64,000 nt of DNA, from positions 43,043,735 to 43,107,734 of the forward strand of contig OU342636.1 of assembly GCA_910589415.1 (NCBI GenBank), read 5' to 3'. The position numbers and the translations under genes were made by a program. The notes beneath the pieces were generated by a model, which saw only the letters and a list, made by a program, of their open reading frames with translations, did not search any database and was not told where the DNA came from. Shown piece after piece: positions 48,093 through 60,582 of the stretch. The first letter of the stretch is position 1. The number at the start of each line of letters is the position of its first letter. This DNA is from Malachius bipustulatus. Lineage: Eukaryota > Arthropoda > Insecta > Coleoptera > Melyridae.

Positions 48093-51044
48093 CTATGCAC
48101 AGAAAATCATATAACTGAAACAAATGCTTGAGACACGAGACGGAATATATTCTTAATTCGACATTATGTTAATCAGAAACCCTTTAGAAAACATTTTGAT
48201 GTAATTTGCCCGATGCCTTAAATAATTTGCCTGCTTATATTTATTTATGACGTAATCAATTTTTACCCTTCGATGTGTAATAAGCTATGGGATTCCATTC
48301 TATAATTGAAAAATATACCTACGTCATGCAGGTGTAAAAGCTTTCAGACTCCGAGTTCGATCAATAAATCGGAGACAAATCATAATCTAGACGTTTCTTA
48401 TTTCCAAGCAGCAATTAGATTATGAAGTTTATTTTATGGAGACGATCAAAAAAATAACTGCGAAAGTTTTGGCATTGACGTGACAAGTTCCCCGGAGCAT
48501 TGACGACGCGACCTCTTTTGTATACGACATCCGGAGTGTTAAATCAGCTTTAAAGCGTTTTTTAAATATTCATACGGTTGCAAGTCATTTTATATCCAAA
48601 CAAGTCAAAACTTTATTAATTATTTGGGTAAGAAACGCGAAGATGAAGACTTTAATATTGAGGATTGGGATGCCGAGAGTAAATTGCTCGAAAGGAGGGC
48701 TGCACTACCGAGAAATTTCAGGGAAATCATGCGGGAAATCAGCAGCTGACTTCCGCATAAGCATCTTTGAACATTGATGAGTTATGATCCAGTCAAATTC
48801 TAGATATTGCTTCTTTCTGGATAGGATTTCTTGTCAAGATTGCGCACATGTTCGGATGACAAACGACGGCGTTATTGCATGGTTTTCTCTGTTTTGTACT
48901 TTAAATTAGCGCACTTTTTCATATCAGGTCTCATTGTATTCAAATTGGAAAAAAGTGAAGTCATTCGTCTTCCAGTGGGTTGTTTTAAAATTATTACATC
49001 TTTTAATGCAATATATACAGTGCGTTCATTGCAATAAAGGTACCTATATTATAATATTAAGTAGATTTAAAATTAATTATTTGAAGTTATACAATTTATT
49101 GTGGTCAATAATGAGTATAGGGACCGATATAATAACATGTTATATACCTTGCTGAACTGAACAACTCGCAGGCCTCAATGATGAAAAAAACAAAAAATCA
49201 ATAAATCCTGTATAAGTTTTGAAATTATGGCCAAGCAGCAGTTATATGTTTGTTAAATTACATTTTTTAATCGACGTGTGTAAAAATAGTTAAAAAAACA
49301 CAAAAAAATAATACCCCTTAATTTAGGCAGCCCACAATACAGCTATGCATAGAGTATTGTCAGCTTTCTGTAACATCGATGTCTAATAGAATTTTAAATA
49401 CTATTTTACGTTTTTTTTTTATGTAACAGGTTTAATAACCCAGTAAAGCACACATTCATATTGGTGTCAATCTTACTGTTATCTTCGATATACATAATGT
49501 AACGATAAATATAACAAAGAGAAACGTCTTTATTTATTGAAAACTCCATTTTACAATTAAAATTGTAGGTAATGATAATATGACCTACTTTGAATTTATA
49601 CAATTATTCGATATTGATGTTATTTTAAGTTTTTCTAATTCCTCATTAGTTTTCTTTGTAAAGTTTTCAAATAAAAGTATATTGAAAAAAAATAAAATGT
49701 GCAATAATTTATGTCATCGTAGGAAAAATAGCGTACTCAACAACGACAAAAAATTGTCGTACTCGGCTAGCGCCTCGTACGATGCCAATCTCTTCCTCGT
49801 GTGAAGTGGGTCACTTTCGACATCAGTAATGTAATATACTAATTCATCTTACCCTCTCAAGTTTACGTATAAAAAATTGCTTGCTACCTCAAAAGATCAT
49901 TCCAAAAACTAATTTATAGCATTATAGGTTATAATATATATTTATAATCTATTTTGGGTACGGTTATTCATATAAGCGAACATTTTGACTGACATTGACA
50001 TTTTAAGTAAGTAATTTAAAACTCACTTAAAAGTTATGTAGGTACTTAACTTCAAACTCACATCTTAGAAGTGTTGTAATATCACAAACCCATTACCAAA
50101 ACAAACTCGTTTTAAATAAAACAGATAAAAGCTCATATGAATTTATCAACAGCGCAATAACTATTATTATTATTACAAGACGTTATTTCTTAATTTTACT
50201 TTCCCTTAATCCAGCCAATTATATCCAGCCTCACTGTTTTCACTACTTTTATTACACAACGCCTTGGGAAATGTTCGACCCGTTTCAATTATTCCTACTT
50301 ATTATTTCTTTTTACTTCTTAAAATAAGTACATAGCTTACTCAAAAATTCTGGCAAAGATCTTTGTTTATAGGTTTATAGTAATCCGTAATTTGCAATAA
50401 GTTTCACACAAATTCATAACAAAAATTTATCTTAAATTTTAATTTTGGTTTTAATTTGATAAAAGCAAATAAGTGCACACTTTGGACCCCATTATTGTGT
50501 GCAAAAGGTATTTATTACTGCGTTACTGTTTTAATGATCCAAAATGACCGTTGATGCCGACCGTTTTCAATAAATGGGTTTGTCTTAACTTAATTTTTTT
50601 TTACAACTGACGTATCTTGATTTTGTTAGGTTAGGTCTCCCATAATTCTATACACTTGTGAAAATATTCTAGAACGTTAATAAAATAGGTACTGACTTTG
50701 TCGGCATTTTTCTCACAAATATCGAGTTTTTGATGTAAATTCCTCGAAATAAATCATATTGCATCCAACATCATGCTACCAACAGTGGTACTAGGACTGA
50801 TAAGTCAATCGTCACAAGCCTCCTTCACTAAATACGGCGCTTTAGCAGTTTTCCAACAAACGCACACTTGATTCCTAAATTTTTGGAATTGCCTAACATG
50901 CACGATGTTTTAAAGCATGCCAAACCTGCGAAAAAGCATTGTTGAAAACTACTTTTTGTTATTTTTCTTGAAGTTTCGGGAAAACCATTGACAAAAATTT
51001 CACCTGCCGGGAATGTCTCGGAGTAGGTATAGGTATAACACCAC
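48093..51044. other. Unassigned DNA with one coding-like short frame
   Basis: A plus-strand frame without an ATG, 48543-48749, ends in a charged stretch (GKKREDEDFNIEDWDAES...) that looks more protein-like than its surroundings. I recognise no family. The remaining DNA is AT-rich. Confidence 0.35.
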
Positions 51045-52231
51045 TACAAGGTGTTTCTAAATGGAGTACCATAAATTGGAGGACTTGTAGATAAAGTTAA
51101 AAAAATACGAAAATGTAGGAAATTTTTTTTTCGAAAAGGCTTTATTGATGAGATACAGGGTGTTAAAGAGTCGACCGACAGACCACTCTTTTGTTAATAT
51201 TTGTTGAAACAATAACCCAACTGAGACAATTTTTTGTGTGTAACAACAAGTTATAAAGAGCAATAATCAGACAAATTTTCGGTTTATTTCAATAAGCCAG
51301 TGGCGTAGAAACAGGGGTCGTTTGACACTTTTCACTCTTTAAAAAAGTAAGGGCTAGGTTTTTTGATGTCTTATCACTTTTTTCTGAATCAACGGTCTTT
51401 TTACAATAAAAAAGCCATACTTGTTTAATTTGCCCAGAGGCGTCCGTTTTTGAGATATTTGCAATTTTGTGTCAAAAAAAAAAAATTAAATGCATTTGAA
51501 CGATTATCAAATCAACCAAAAATAATGTTTTCGTTGGAGCAACGTTTAAATGCATGTGTACGTGCAAACGGAGGACACTTCGAGCAATATTAGATAATCA
51601 TTAGGTAATTTTATATTAGGTATTTATGTTTTGTTCAATTACTTATGTTTTGTTATGTGTTGAATAGTTTTCTTGACAATAAATATTATTTAATTTTCAC
51701 TTCGGATATGAAATGTCAAACTGACAAGTAAGTCCAAAAAATAGTTTATTTAAATTTCAAAGCTACCTTCACAATTTTAATAAATGAAATTTTTTAATTG
51801 CAAAAAAAACAATTGCAAATATCTCAAAACGGACGCCTCTGGGCAAATTAAACAAGTATGGCTTTTTTATTGTAAAAAGACCGTTGATTCAGAAAAAAGT
51901 GATAAGACATCAAAAAACCTAGCCCTTACTTTTTTAAAGAGTGAAAAGTGTCAAACGACCCCTGTTTCTACGCCACTGGCTTATTGAAATAAACCGAAAA
52001 TTTGTCTGATTATTGCTCTTTATAACTTGTTGTTACACACAAAAAATTGTCTCATAGTTGGGTTATTGTTTCAACTAATATTAACAAAAGAGTGGTCTGT
52101 CGGTCGACTCTTTAACACCCTGTATCTCATCAATAAAGCCATTTCGAAAAAAACTTTTCCTAAATTTTCGTATTTTTTTAACTTTATCTACAAGTCCTCC
52201 AATTTATGGTACTCCATTTAGAAACACCTTG
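51045..52231. mobile_element. TACAAGGTGTTTC-ended foldback element, copy 2, 1187 bp
   Basis: It has the same termini and arms as 42015-43019 (arms about 51045-51467 and 51811-52231), so the minus 51057-51263 and plus 52027-52221 frames repeat those of copy 1. The last base pair of the right terminus and the flanking TA are changed. The centre holds about 190 bases (about 51473-51666) not present in copy 1, and lacks a segment that copy 1 has. This shows independent changes after a common ancestor. Confidence 0.88.
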
Positions 52232-52324
52232 ATCACTCGATAAGGACAAAAGTGAGCACCAGCTTTCCTAAGTAGCTTGTAAGCAGGGTCAACAATAATG
52301 AACACCACTCTGCTTGAGTTTTTT

Positions 52325-52432
52325 GCAAGGTTGTCTAACCGGACATTAAAAAAAAAGGAGTTGACCGAACTTTTGCAAAAATCTAATTTTCAAGCTGACC
52401 GGATCAAACCGACTTTGCGGCAAAAATATCCA
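52325..52432. repeat. Reverse-orientation fragment of the 30.8 kb tandem array
   Basis: Read on the minus strand, the segment gives 'gcaaagtcggtttgatccgg', 'tcagcttgaaaa', 'ttttgcaaaagttcggtcaa', a T-run, then 'tgtccggttagacaaccttg'. This is the same order of core, 'agctcgaa'-like block and T-run as at 30811-31370. About two to three units. Confidence 0.6.
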
Positions 52433-52593
52433 TAATTTGAGACTATAGCAATTTGTAGTAAGATTGTCTTTTAAAATAGTCTATAAATGAATAACAGTTA
52501 CATTAAGTAACCGTGACTATATACGTATCACATTCATAGAAAGTCGAAAAGACTAGTAGGTATACTGCTAACAGCCAATTTTATAAAAGCTCA

Positions 52594-52768
52594 TTAAGCT
52601 AACGGGCAGATTTCTGTGCTCGTTTTTGAAGCTAATATCGACGTCAAATTACTTTTATTAAAATTTTTGTAATTACTTTCATGTAATAATAGAAAATTTA
52701 AAAAATTTCCACTTAGACTTGATACCTTCTTCAGAAATGACCACATAGAAATCTGCCCGTTAACTTAA
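52594..52768. repeat. Short inverted-repeat element (MITE-like), about 175 bp
   Basis: 'ttaagctaacgggcagattt' at 52594 mirrors the complement ending near 52768 with one or two mismatches over about 25 bases. The interior is AT-rich and non-coding. Target duplication unclear. Confidence 0.7.
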
Positions 52769-52854
52769 TAAGCGTAATATATACATAAATAGGTATTCGA
52801 CGTATCAAAATCTTATTGGATCTTTTCTCGACAACTTGAAAATGCAATAGGTAA

Positions 52855-53340
52855 TTATATGGGGTGTTTCAGATGACGTCTTCTTTCGCCATTTTCAGTT
52901 GTGCCGCCATCTTGGCATATTTAATTTTGACTCGTTATTGTGTATGCTGTCTAGATTCAGATAACTAGATCAACACTGGAAGTTGAACTTTATCTAATGG
53001 ACGTTTTAAAAAAATCACCCTGCATATACCGTTGTAATACAATTAACGGAAACAAAAAAGGCCTTTTTCGAGAAAATTTGGATCAAATTTTAAGTATGGT
53101 AAAATATTTATAAAATTGTAGGTATAATAATTAATCTCCACCACTGGCGAATAAAAGAAATTTAGTCAGGTAGCATTAAAAAAAGTAGTAATATATACTC
53201 ATATGTACTAAAGTAGCTGACATCAATGATAAGATGTACAAAAGTTGAGCCGTGTATCTCAAACGGTTCTCGAGATATCTTCAAAAAATTGGAAAAATTA
53301 TCTTTTTTTGACACCCTGTATGTCAAAAATATTCGTATAA
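52855..53340. repeat. Decayed TACAGGGTG-type element fragments
   Basis: 'tggggtgtttcagatgacg' (about 52860) and 'aatcaccctgcatata' (about 53014) look like two ends of one decayed element. 53200-53340, ending 'gacaccctgtatgtc', resembles the arm of 18202-19317 ('gatgtacaaaa', 'tctcgagatatcttc', 'tttttttgacaccctgta'). Confidence 0.5.
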
Positions 53341-53449
53341 TACGAAAATGCATCTCTTTGTAACAGGTGTAGGTATCATCTAATGTGTAGATTTAATTTT
53401 TTATTTTTTTAACATTAATGTACACTATATTGTATATTGTATGTATAAG

Positions 53450-54780
53450 TACAGTTTGTTAAAAGCCGTGAGGGGACAATTTCCTAATTGTGTATTTCCC
53501 AAGCTAGAAGTAATTTTGGTTTAAATTCATCAGATTTCACCCCAATAGTATTACCCGGAACGAAATTAGTTCACTTCGAGGGTCTTCTGACAATTCCATC
53601 AACACGTATCTGTCGCAATGGTATTTATTTGTTACGGGAGCGGATCCCGCTAGCAAACAGAGGATAGGTAATCCATTGAAAGGAGACACACATAATATCA
53701 ATCAGTGTCTACATTTGGGTTACCTTTGTTCAGTCGAACAGATGCATCACCTCATCTGTCAATGATGCAGTCGTCCAGTTAAATACTTCACGCAATAGCC
53801 ATGGGGTGAATGGGGTGCTTGAGGAGGCCGAATGCTTCGACACCTTGGCACAATTGATTCAGATCGATCAATAACTTAAAGAGCTTCCGATATACACGCA
53901 GTCGACTGTTAATAACCCGATTAAGTGATACTATTTCACTCGAATTTCAGAATCTCGTCCGTTTTAAGTTTTCTTTATGTTTTCGCACACTTGACAAAAT
54001 TTCACACCATCTTACACAAGAAGTATACCTACCTAGATCTATCAAAAATAACCACCCCTCGGTTTGGTTGCTAGAGAGTATAATGATCACCAAGAAATTA
54101 TTACTAGTGCGATATGAGAAAGGTATAATTATGTACTTACCTAAAGTATAAGAAATACTTTTCTACAAAAATCTCAACCATTTCTGGATAAATAATTTTC
54201 CAGTTTGCCAGGAGCTCCTGATGGAATTCTGGAAATAACACGTTCATTAATTAAATTAAACCTAAGTGGGCCAGGGAGCTGGGAACGTTATGTCATAGCT
54301 TGATTTTCTATTCGTCGAGAATATGAGATATGGAATAGTGGATTTATATTTATTAGACTAGTCTATTCGACTTTCTATGATTGTGATCCACTGTCACGGT
54401 CACTAATTGTAACTGTGATTCGTTTTTAGTTGTTTCAAAATAACTGTAATTTTACTGCCAGTTGTTATAGTCTCAAATCATCGGTATTTTATCCGTAACT
54501 CTAAATTATTCAGTAGGTAGATATGCGTCAAATAGTCGTAAACAGTGTTTCTCGCCATGGCTGTCTCAAAGTAGCAGTTATTTTAAAACGCTCGCTACTT
54601 TACTAATTCAGTTCTCCCTTCTTTTTCAAAGGAAAGGTTAATAAAATAAATAATTAGGAATATTAATTTTTATTGAATGAAAAAAATAATTACTGATGTT
54701 TGGGTAGGTATTTATATTGTTCATTATTAATTAATATCATTTAATTAAAAGCGTTAATGTAAGAGCGAAAATCTGCTGTA
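53450..54780. other. Unassigned DNA with a higher-complexity block
   Basis: 53520-53960 is of balanced composition, lacks window repeats and has no long frame. It is a candidate conserved noncoding or regulatory element of the host gene. The remainder is AT-rich. Confidence 0.35.
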
Positions 54781-56671
54781 GTTGAAAGTTATTTTCGCAA
54801 TGGAGGTAAGTTTAATGGAATTTGGATGCTGTTCTCTTTAGATCTGTCAGGAATAATTTTATCATGTGGTGTAACCCAAGATATCTCTAGATATAAGATT
54901 ATCTCTAGTTCCTTATCCAACTCAGTGCATGGATGGAATGTTTCTCTAGGAACCTGCTTACAAGCTTCATAGAAGAAGTGCTCACTTTTGTCCTTATCCA
55001 GGTCCAGTTGCACAAACGTTAATTACAGATCTGCCAGGTAATTAGTGATTTTAAAATGTTCTGTATTATCAAAATGTTGGTCTGATGTTGCTGGAAATAA
55101 ATTCTACTCCCTTTTAGAAGAGTTAATTACTGATAAAAAATAAAAGATCATTCAAAATATTCACCATATTTTCAAAATTTGCAATTTAAAATCAGTAATT
55201 ATCTGAATCTGACAAATGTTTAATTAACGTTTATACAACTGGAGCTACAGTCTTAGCTAGCTGTGAAAGTATACCTACTCCGAGACATTCCTGACAGGTA
55301 AAATTTAATTTTTGTCAATAGTTTTTACGAAACTTACAGTTTTCACTACGACTTTTTTTCAGGGTTTGCGTGGTTCCAAATATCGCATATATGTCACTTC
55401 CCAGAGTTCCAAAACAAAGATTTGTTGGTTTGAACACTTCTGCAGCTGCACCCGATTTAGCATTCCGTTTGTGATGGCACTAAATCCAATCAACAGCAGT
55501 CTTTATTTAAGAATAAATTTCTGTACCTATACATACAACGCTAGTTTCGACCGACGAATTTTTTTTGTTGTCTCCACTCCACCAGATAACGATGATGATT
55601 CTTCATCACTATAACTCTCTTCTGATGACGCTGGAGACAAATTTGGTGTATGATTTTCTGTTTTTTTCTAGTTCTCGATATACTTTTCTTGATGTTTTTT
55701 TTTCTTTGGAGTTGTCGCTTCTTTTTTTTTGGCAACTCTTCTTTTGGTAAGGGATAGATGCCCCAGGGCTACAGTGTATTCGGGACGTTTCCAAAAAAAT
55801 AGTCAATTAAAAACAACACATTTCAAATATCTTGACTCTACCCTTATAATGTTGAAAATCAAACACCGCAGAAAATTTTTCACAACAGCAATATGGATGA
55901 CAGTTGACAGGTGGTATTGAACATGGTATTGATTATGACACAGACTTCGACATCTATCAGTAAAGTTTGTAAACCGGAAAATTGGGGCATTTCTCCCCAT
56001 ATGGGGGCAACTAACGCGATATTATCTTACCAAAACATAGTGATACTTTTCATCATTCCCTGATAACTTTTATATTTTATGTCGAACAAGAATAATAATA
56101 TGTCGTTTCGACATTCGATAATTTCCAAGTCTGAAGTCTGTTGAAGATACATAATTTTTTAGTGTCATAATATGATCCAGATCGTATAGTTCGTAGATTG
56201 CATGGGGAACATCGTTCCGCTGGTGATTAAATTTGTTCACACTTATGGGTGTTGGGAATATTCCACTTAATGGTGGGTCGGTTTAATTATGGAAGTAATA
56301 ATAATATTGTGCCCGAGTTGTATATTATAGTCTTGCAACGGGTAGTTAATTTTTTACCTCTGCTCGGGGTATATAAGTCTAAAAATATATTAGAATGAAG
56401 GTTGAATTTTATATCACCAAATTGGTCGTGAATTATTATTTATGACAAAATTTGTATAATGATCAACAAACAGTGAGTTCATTGTATCCGCTATTGACAT
56501 GTTAGGTCATATAAATCAATGTTATAGCTGCTGTGCTGTGATACCTTGATCACCAGGAACATTGTGAATTTCTTTAAGGTGATTTCATATACTCGTGTAG
56601 CTTAGCGAATTCATATACGTGATGTATTGTTCTTCTCGATTCTTGTATTTAATGCTTCTTTTATGACTTAA
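54781..56671. other. Unassigned DNA; possible protein-derived remnants on the minus strand
   Basis: The minus-strand frame 54789-55013 (74 codons) is charged and not recognised. On the minus strand, 55545-55650 reads an acidic Ser/Glu stretch (ASSEESYSDEESSSLSGG), preceded by Lys-rich codons at about 55690-55740. 55345-55490 reads KRNAKSGAAAEVFKPT in a different frame. These look like pieces of a decayed DNA-binding or transposon protein, but I cannot name the family. An inverted repeat ('ccagttg.acaaacgttaatta') links about 55001-55025 with 55219-55245. Confidence 0.3.
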
Positions 56672-57239
56672 CCCTTAACTACGCGCGCCCTGAAATACAA
56701 CATAACTATTCGCGTGGTGTATTTTGTACACCAGGCCTAAAAACCTAAAACAACCAGTTTTAATATAAGTAAAACAAATAACGTAAATAATGTTTAAAGA
56801 AATATTTGCCATACAAATATTGAACAAAAAACTTAAATGCAAAAGTATGAAACAAAAAAAATCTTAAAAAAGCAGAAAATTGCACCAAAGAAAACAAACG
56901 TTTTTTTTAAGTGACTACTCGCTTTCACTCATTGTTTCATCATCGTTGATAGTGCACTTCGAACAAGTACTGACAGTAGTTGCATGTTCTTTGCATACAG
57001 GTCTCCCACATGTATGACACGACATGGTCGTCATACCCAATTTTTCTGTCTTCCGCAACAAAAGCACCTTTTTCGTATTTTTGTTGGTGGTTCTTTACAC
57101 TGGCACTGACAGTGCGTGTATACAACACTTCACCAATAGGTTAGATAGCCACCCCGAGTGCGCATGAAGTATTAAACAAAAATGGCCGCCACCATAGTTA
57201 TAGTGGTGTACAAAATACACCAGCGCGAGTAGTTAAAGG
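56672..57239 (-). mobile_element. piggyBac-like deletion derivative, 568 bp, TTAA-flanked
   Basis: The canonical piggyBac target TTAA lies on both sides (56668-56671 and 57240-57243). Terminal repeats are CCCTTAACTACGCGCG at the left and CGCGAGTAGTTAAAGG at the right. Just inside, 'gtgtattttgtacacca' is mirrored by 'tggtgtacaaaatacacca'. The interior holds only the 3' end of a transposase gene on the minus strand (next entry). It is therefore an internally deleted, non-autonomous copy. Confidence 0.88.
56915..57120 (-). pseudogene. piggyBac transposase C-terminal cysteine-rich domain remnant
   Basis: Read on the minus strand, codons up to about 57050 give HCQCQCKEPPTKIRKRCFCCG, and then, one base out of frame, MSCHTCGRPVCKEH, followed by TVSTCSKC and an acidic tail SESE-stop at 56915. 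The CxxC and CxxxH pairs are the zinc-binding domain at the end of piggyBac transposases, which binds the terminal repeats. The catalytic aspartates and everything before them are missing. A single-base deletion near 57035 breaks the frame, so it cannot encode a working protein. The ATG-started frame at 56940-57128 is the wrong frame. Confidence 0.8.
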
Positions 57240-57890
57240 TTAAGTTCATCGATATACATTTATATACACACTAACGTTAAGCTGACTGATTAACTGACGA
57301 GTTTCCAGTTCTTCAACTGGGATAACAAGCATCGATCTGAACATGAGAGGAATTCTGCTAATATTTCGAGTTATCGAAAGCGTGCGATGCCTTATTATAA
57401 AATTTATTGAAGTATATTATAGAGTACATATAGAGTATCCACAGAGTACAATTATATTGTAGCGTTTATCAAACAAGCAGGCCATCGAGGCGTCGAGGTG
57501 GAGGGTTTCGATGCCCGCCACGATGGACAACGTTGAGTTACCGCAGATTTATCGGAATCGTGGGACGTAACGTTCATCAATGTGGCCATCAATAAAATCA
57601 ATTAATCGTAATAGTGATATCATTCTAGACGGAGGGTTCAGAATATTTCTACCACCTCGGGTTGCATATATATGCCTATGCAGGGTAATAAGTAAGTCAG
57701 GGTTAAACCGCCATATTTATAGGAAATTAGAATTCGAGCAAGAAAGTTCATATAAACATACGTACTCGAAAACGCTCTCTGAGAACACAACGCAGCGATT
57801 AGTAGACTTTCATAAAAGTTTTGAAAAAAAATTAGGATAAAAAAAAAGCTGCGGCAACAACAACTTCATTTGTTTAATAGAAGCAAACAG
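57240..57890. other. Unassigned DNA with a higher-complexity block
   Basis: 57470-57600 is relatively GC-rich and unlike any repeat here. The plus-strand frame 57580-57840 (86 codons) runs up to the transposase remnant, but I see no family motif in it; part may be decayed transposon. Confidence 0.35.
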
Positions 57891-58210
57891 ATGGTTCCAG
57901 TTAGATGGATGTCCTGCTCATTTCACTCTACCAGGCCAACGATAGATGCACCATAATTTTCAGGAACGACGGTTTGGTTGCGGTCACGACTGCCACAGAT
58001 CCCTCTCTGGATGTGACCCCTTAGAAATTTTTTTATTGAGGTTTATTTTGAGCGTCTGAATCCGCTTAGGTATATACGACGAAGCTAGGTAAAAGTACTT
58101 TCCAGGAAGCTCAAGAAATCACACCAGCAGAGTGTTGTGCTGGACAATTTGTCATCCGTAGATGCGAAGTTTGCATTGAAAAGATGACGGTCATTTTGAG
58201 CAATAAAAAA
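57891..58210 (+). pseudogene. Decayed Tc1/mariner-like transposase, catalytic-domain fragment
   Basis: The plus strand reads WFQLDGCPAHFTLP, then after a stop MHHNFQER, then in a shifted frame SLDVTP with a stop in the 'LDFFLWG' region. Finally come TPAECCAGQFVIRRCEVCIE and an ending at about 58208, corresponding to the family's 'ITP..C...V.....C....G.HFE' C-terminus. Several stops and frameshifts make it a dead relic. It is related to, but not a copy of, the transposase at 21622-22601. 'gaatcaccttgtatga' at about 58330 may be its terminal repeat. Confidence 0.72.
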
Positions 58211-58344
58211 AATTAGATGTTGTTTGACGACGCATTTTCTTTGTCTATTTTTTTCATAATAAAGTGGTTGTGGTCGAAGCTATTTTTACAAATTTTCTAT
58301 TGATAGTTTACGTATGGAGATTTAACCCCGAATCACCTTGTATG

Positions 58345-60580
58345 AATGAACTAGGTACCTGAGGAGGAGTCTATGGTCTTGAAATATACCTAAGTGAAAC
58401 GGTGTACAAAATATATAAGTAGATATAGGTACCTACTGGAAATAAATTCTGGTGTGAAATAAGTTGCATTTGTTCGACCAAGACGTTATCAGTAGTTGTA
58501 CAGGATGGCCCACAATATATGGGCAATCTCCCGCATTTAGGTACATAGATTTTGTAAAAATAAATAAAAAAAAGCTGTAAAATTTTTTTACTCCGAGGCA
58601 AGGTTGTGTGGTTCATTAACATCTTGCAGCCAAGAAGTAGGCTCTCAAATTTTTAAATCTATCTACTAATTAATTAAAAATAGCATTTATAAATTTTCCT
58701 ACCTAGTGAGCTTTAGGCTTGTTGTTGGATTGGCGTGTATAACTTCATGCACCACAAGCTCAACATGGATTGCCTCGGATTATGTCGGTAGTTACAGCAT
58801 GCGACATGCCGTGTGATGGAAAATCATATTTTGTAAAATTGACAGATGTAAATTGAATTTTTGCAAAAGCTTTTTGTTAGTCAACCGATTTTGATATATT
58901 TTGGGATAATTTTTGTTTTATTCTGATATCTTATAAGAAAATAGTGTTTTCTATATGTATGAATAGCACAGATACCTCGGGGGGTTAAACCGCGGGGTTA
59001 AATAACCCAATCATTTACGTGAAAGAAAAAAATAATTAAAAATATTAATTTTAAAAACTTTAATGGGCGATTTTCTTTTTGTTTGATATTATTTTTTTGC
59101 ATAATAAATGTGTCCATCAGTGTAAACAGTTCAAAATCATACAAAAGTGAACCAAAATGTATAAAAAATTGTCGATTAATAAAAAAGTTATTGTTAAAAA
59201 ATTGATTTCCATCCCTCAACTTTAGGAGGGTTTTTTTTCTGTAATTATCTTCAAAAATTTTACCAAAATACGCAGATTCAAAAATCCGCAGGTGGTTTGA
59301 TTAAAATTTCATTCTAAAACACATTGAAATCATTGAACTCAAACAGGGAATCATCAGGATTAGGTATAATAGTGAACGCATCGAAAACAATGCGCTTTCT
59401 CTCGACGCAACAGGGAAATTAATTCTATGACTATGAAAAAACTTTGAAAAAGTCATCATCATGAATGCGGGACTCTCTTAAGATGTTATATGGGAGATAT
59501 GTTCTTAAGATTTAATGAAACCATCATAATAAAGCTACTGAACTCAAAAACCCACTTTATAAAATTTTATTCGCAAGGGTCGAAACATCCACCTTAACAC
59601 CGGCAAAGATGAAAGCCACCATTTATGCTACCTAAGCACACATATGATTCTCTCGCATTAGATCTGTTCCACAATGATGACATTCCAATGCAGGCAGAAA
59701 GAGCGATCACAAGGATGCTCTGACACCTCCAAAGGACCGCCCGTCGCGTCTAGAGTGACATCGACACGGCAAAGCTTTAGCTGCAGGGCTTAGCCATGTC
59801 CCTCTGCTTGTCGCTGAACTCTTCTCACCTGATAGAACCTTGATTTCCGCGTTGTTAGACGCCTCGCAGCCGTGAAATGTGATTGTAGAATATGTGAGGG
59901 TGGATTGGTGTGAGATTTAAGGAGAGCTTTAATCGAATTGAACTGCGTTTAGGGAGCTTTTGCTGCATAATAATCTTGATTTTTTCCTTCACCGATCACA
60001 AAAAAAGCGTAGAAATTTCTAAGGGTGAACTGTAAATCTGCGAAATTGAATCACAATAGCAAGTGGGTACTTTTAGAATTAATGAGAATATTAAATCAAA
60101 TCCTTATTTGAAGTTATTTGTTTATTTATTTATTTATATTTAGGTTACATGATGTTTTCTTGAATCACTTATTTTGCTTATACAATGTTTGAACTTTCTG
60201 GGCATCTAGGAATCCCAAATCCCTCTAAATCCCAAGAAAGCTCAAATATTTTATTTATTTACTCATGCACTACTTGTTCCAATTTATTTATCGGTTTTAT
60301 TCTAACCTATAGCCTATAGCACACCAGCAGGTGTCTGTTTTGAAAGTAGAAAATGTTGACTTCTATTTTATACCTACCCATAACATAATTAAGTATACCC
60401 ATATGTGTAGGTAGGTATAGTGATTTCACCATTTTGTCGAACGACTAGTTACCTACTTTAATAACGAATTCTTTATTGTTGTTAAACAAAAAATATTTTT
60501 AAAAATTGTATATTTTTTTCGAAAAAAATTACCTTTTTGAACGGATACCTATCATAAAAAAACATAAGACAGGCAATATA
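58345..60580. other. Unassigned DNA
   Basis: No gene was recognised. The block 59630-59960 is of balanced composition and non-repetitive, a candidate conserved noncoding element. A T/A-rich (TTTA)n-like stretch lies at about 60116-60140. Confidence 0.4.
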
Positions 60581-60582
60581 TT

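Noticed and set aside
42027..52221. Four near-identical 64-68 residue open frames at 42027-42233, 42801-43007, 51057-51263 and 52027-52221
   Set aside because: They lie in the arms of two foldback elements in alternating orientation. Their similarity follows from arm repetition, and no domain or start context supports coding.
55541..55806. Lys-rich frames at 55541-55735 and 55609-55806 as nuclear proteins
   Set aside because: Their lysines come from A-rich DNA read on the minus strand, the frames overlap one another, and no domain is present. Kept only as a low-confidence relic.
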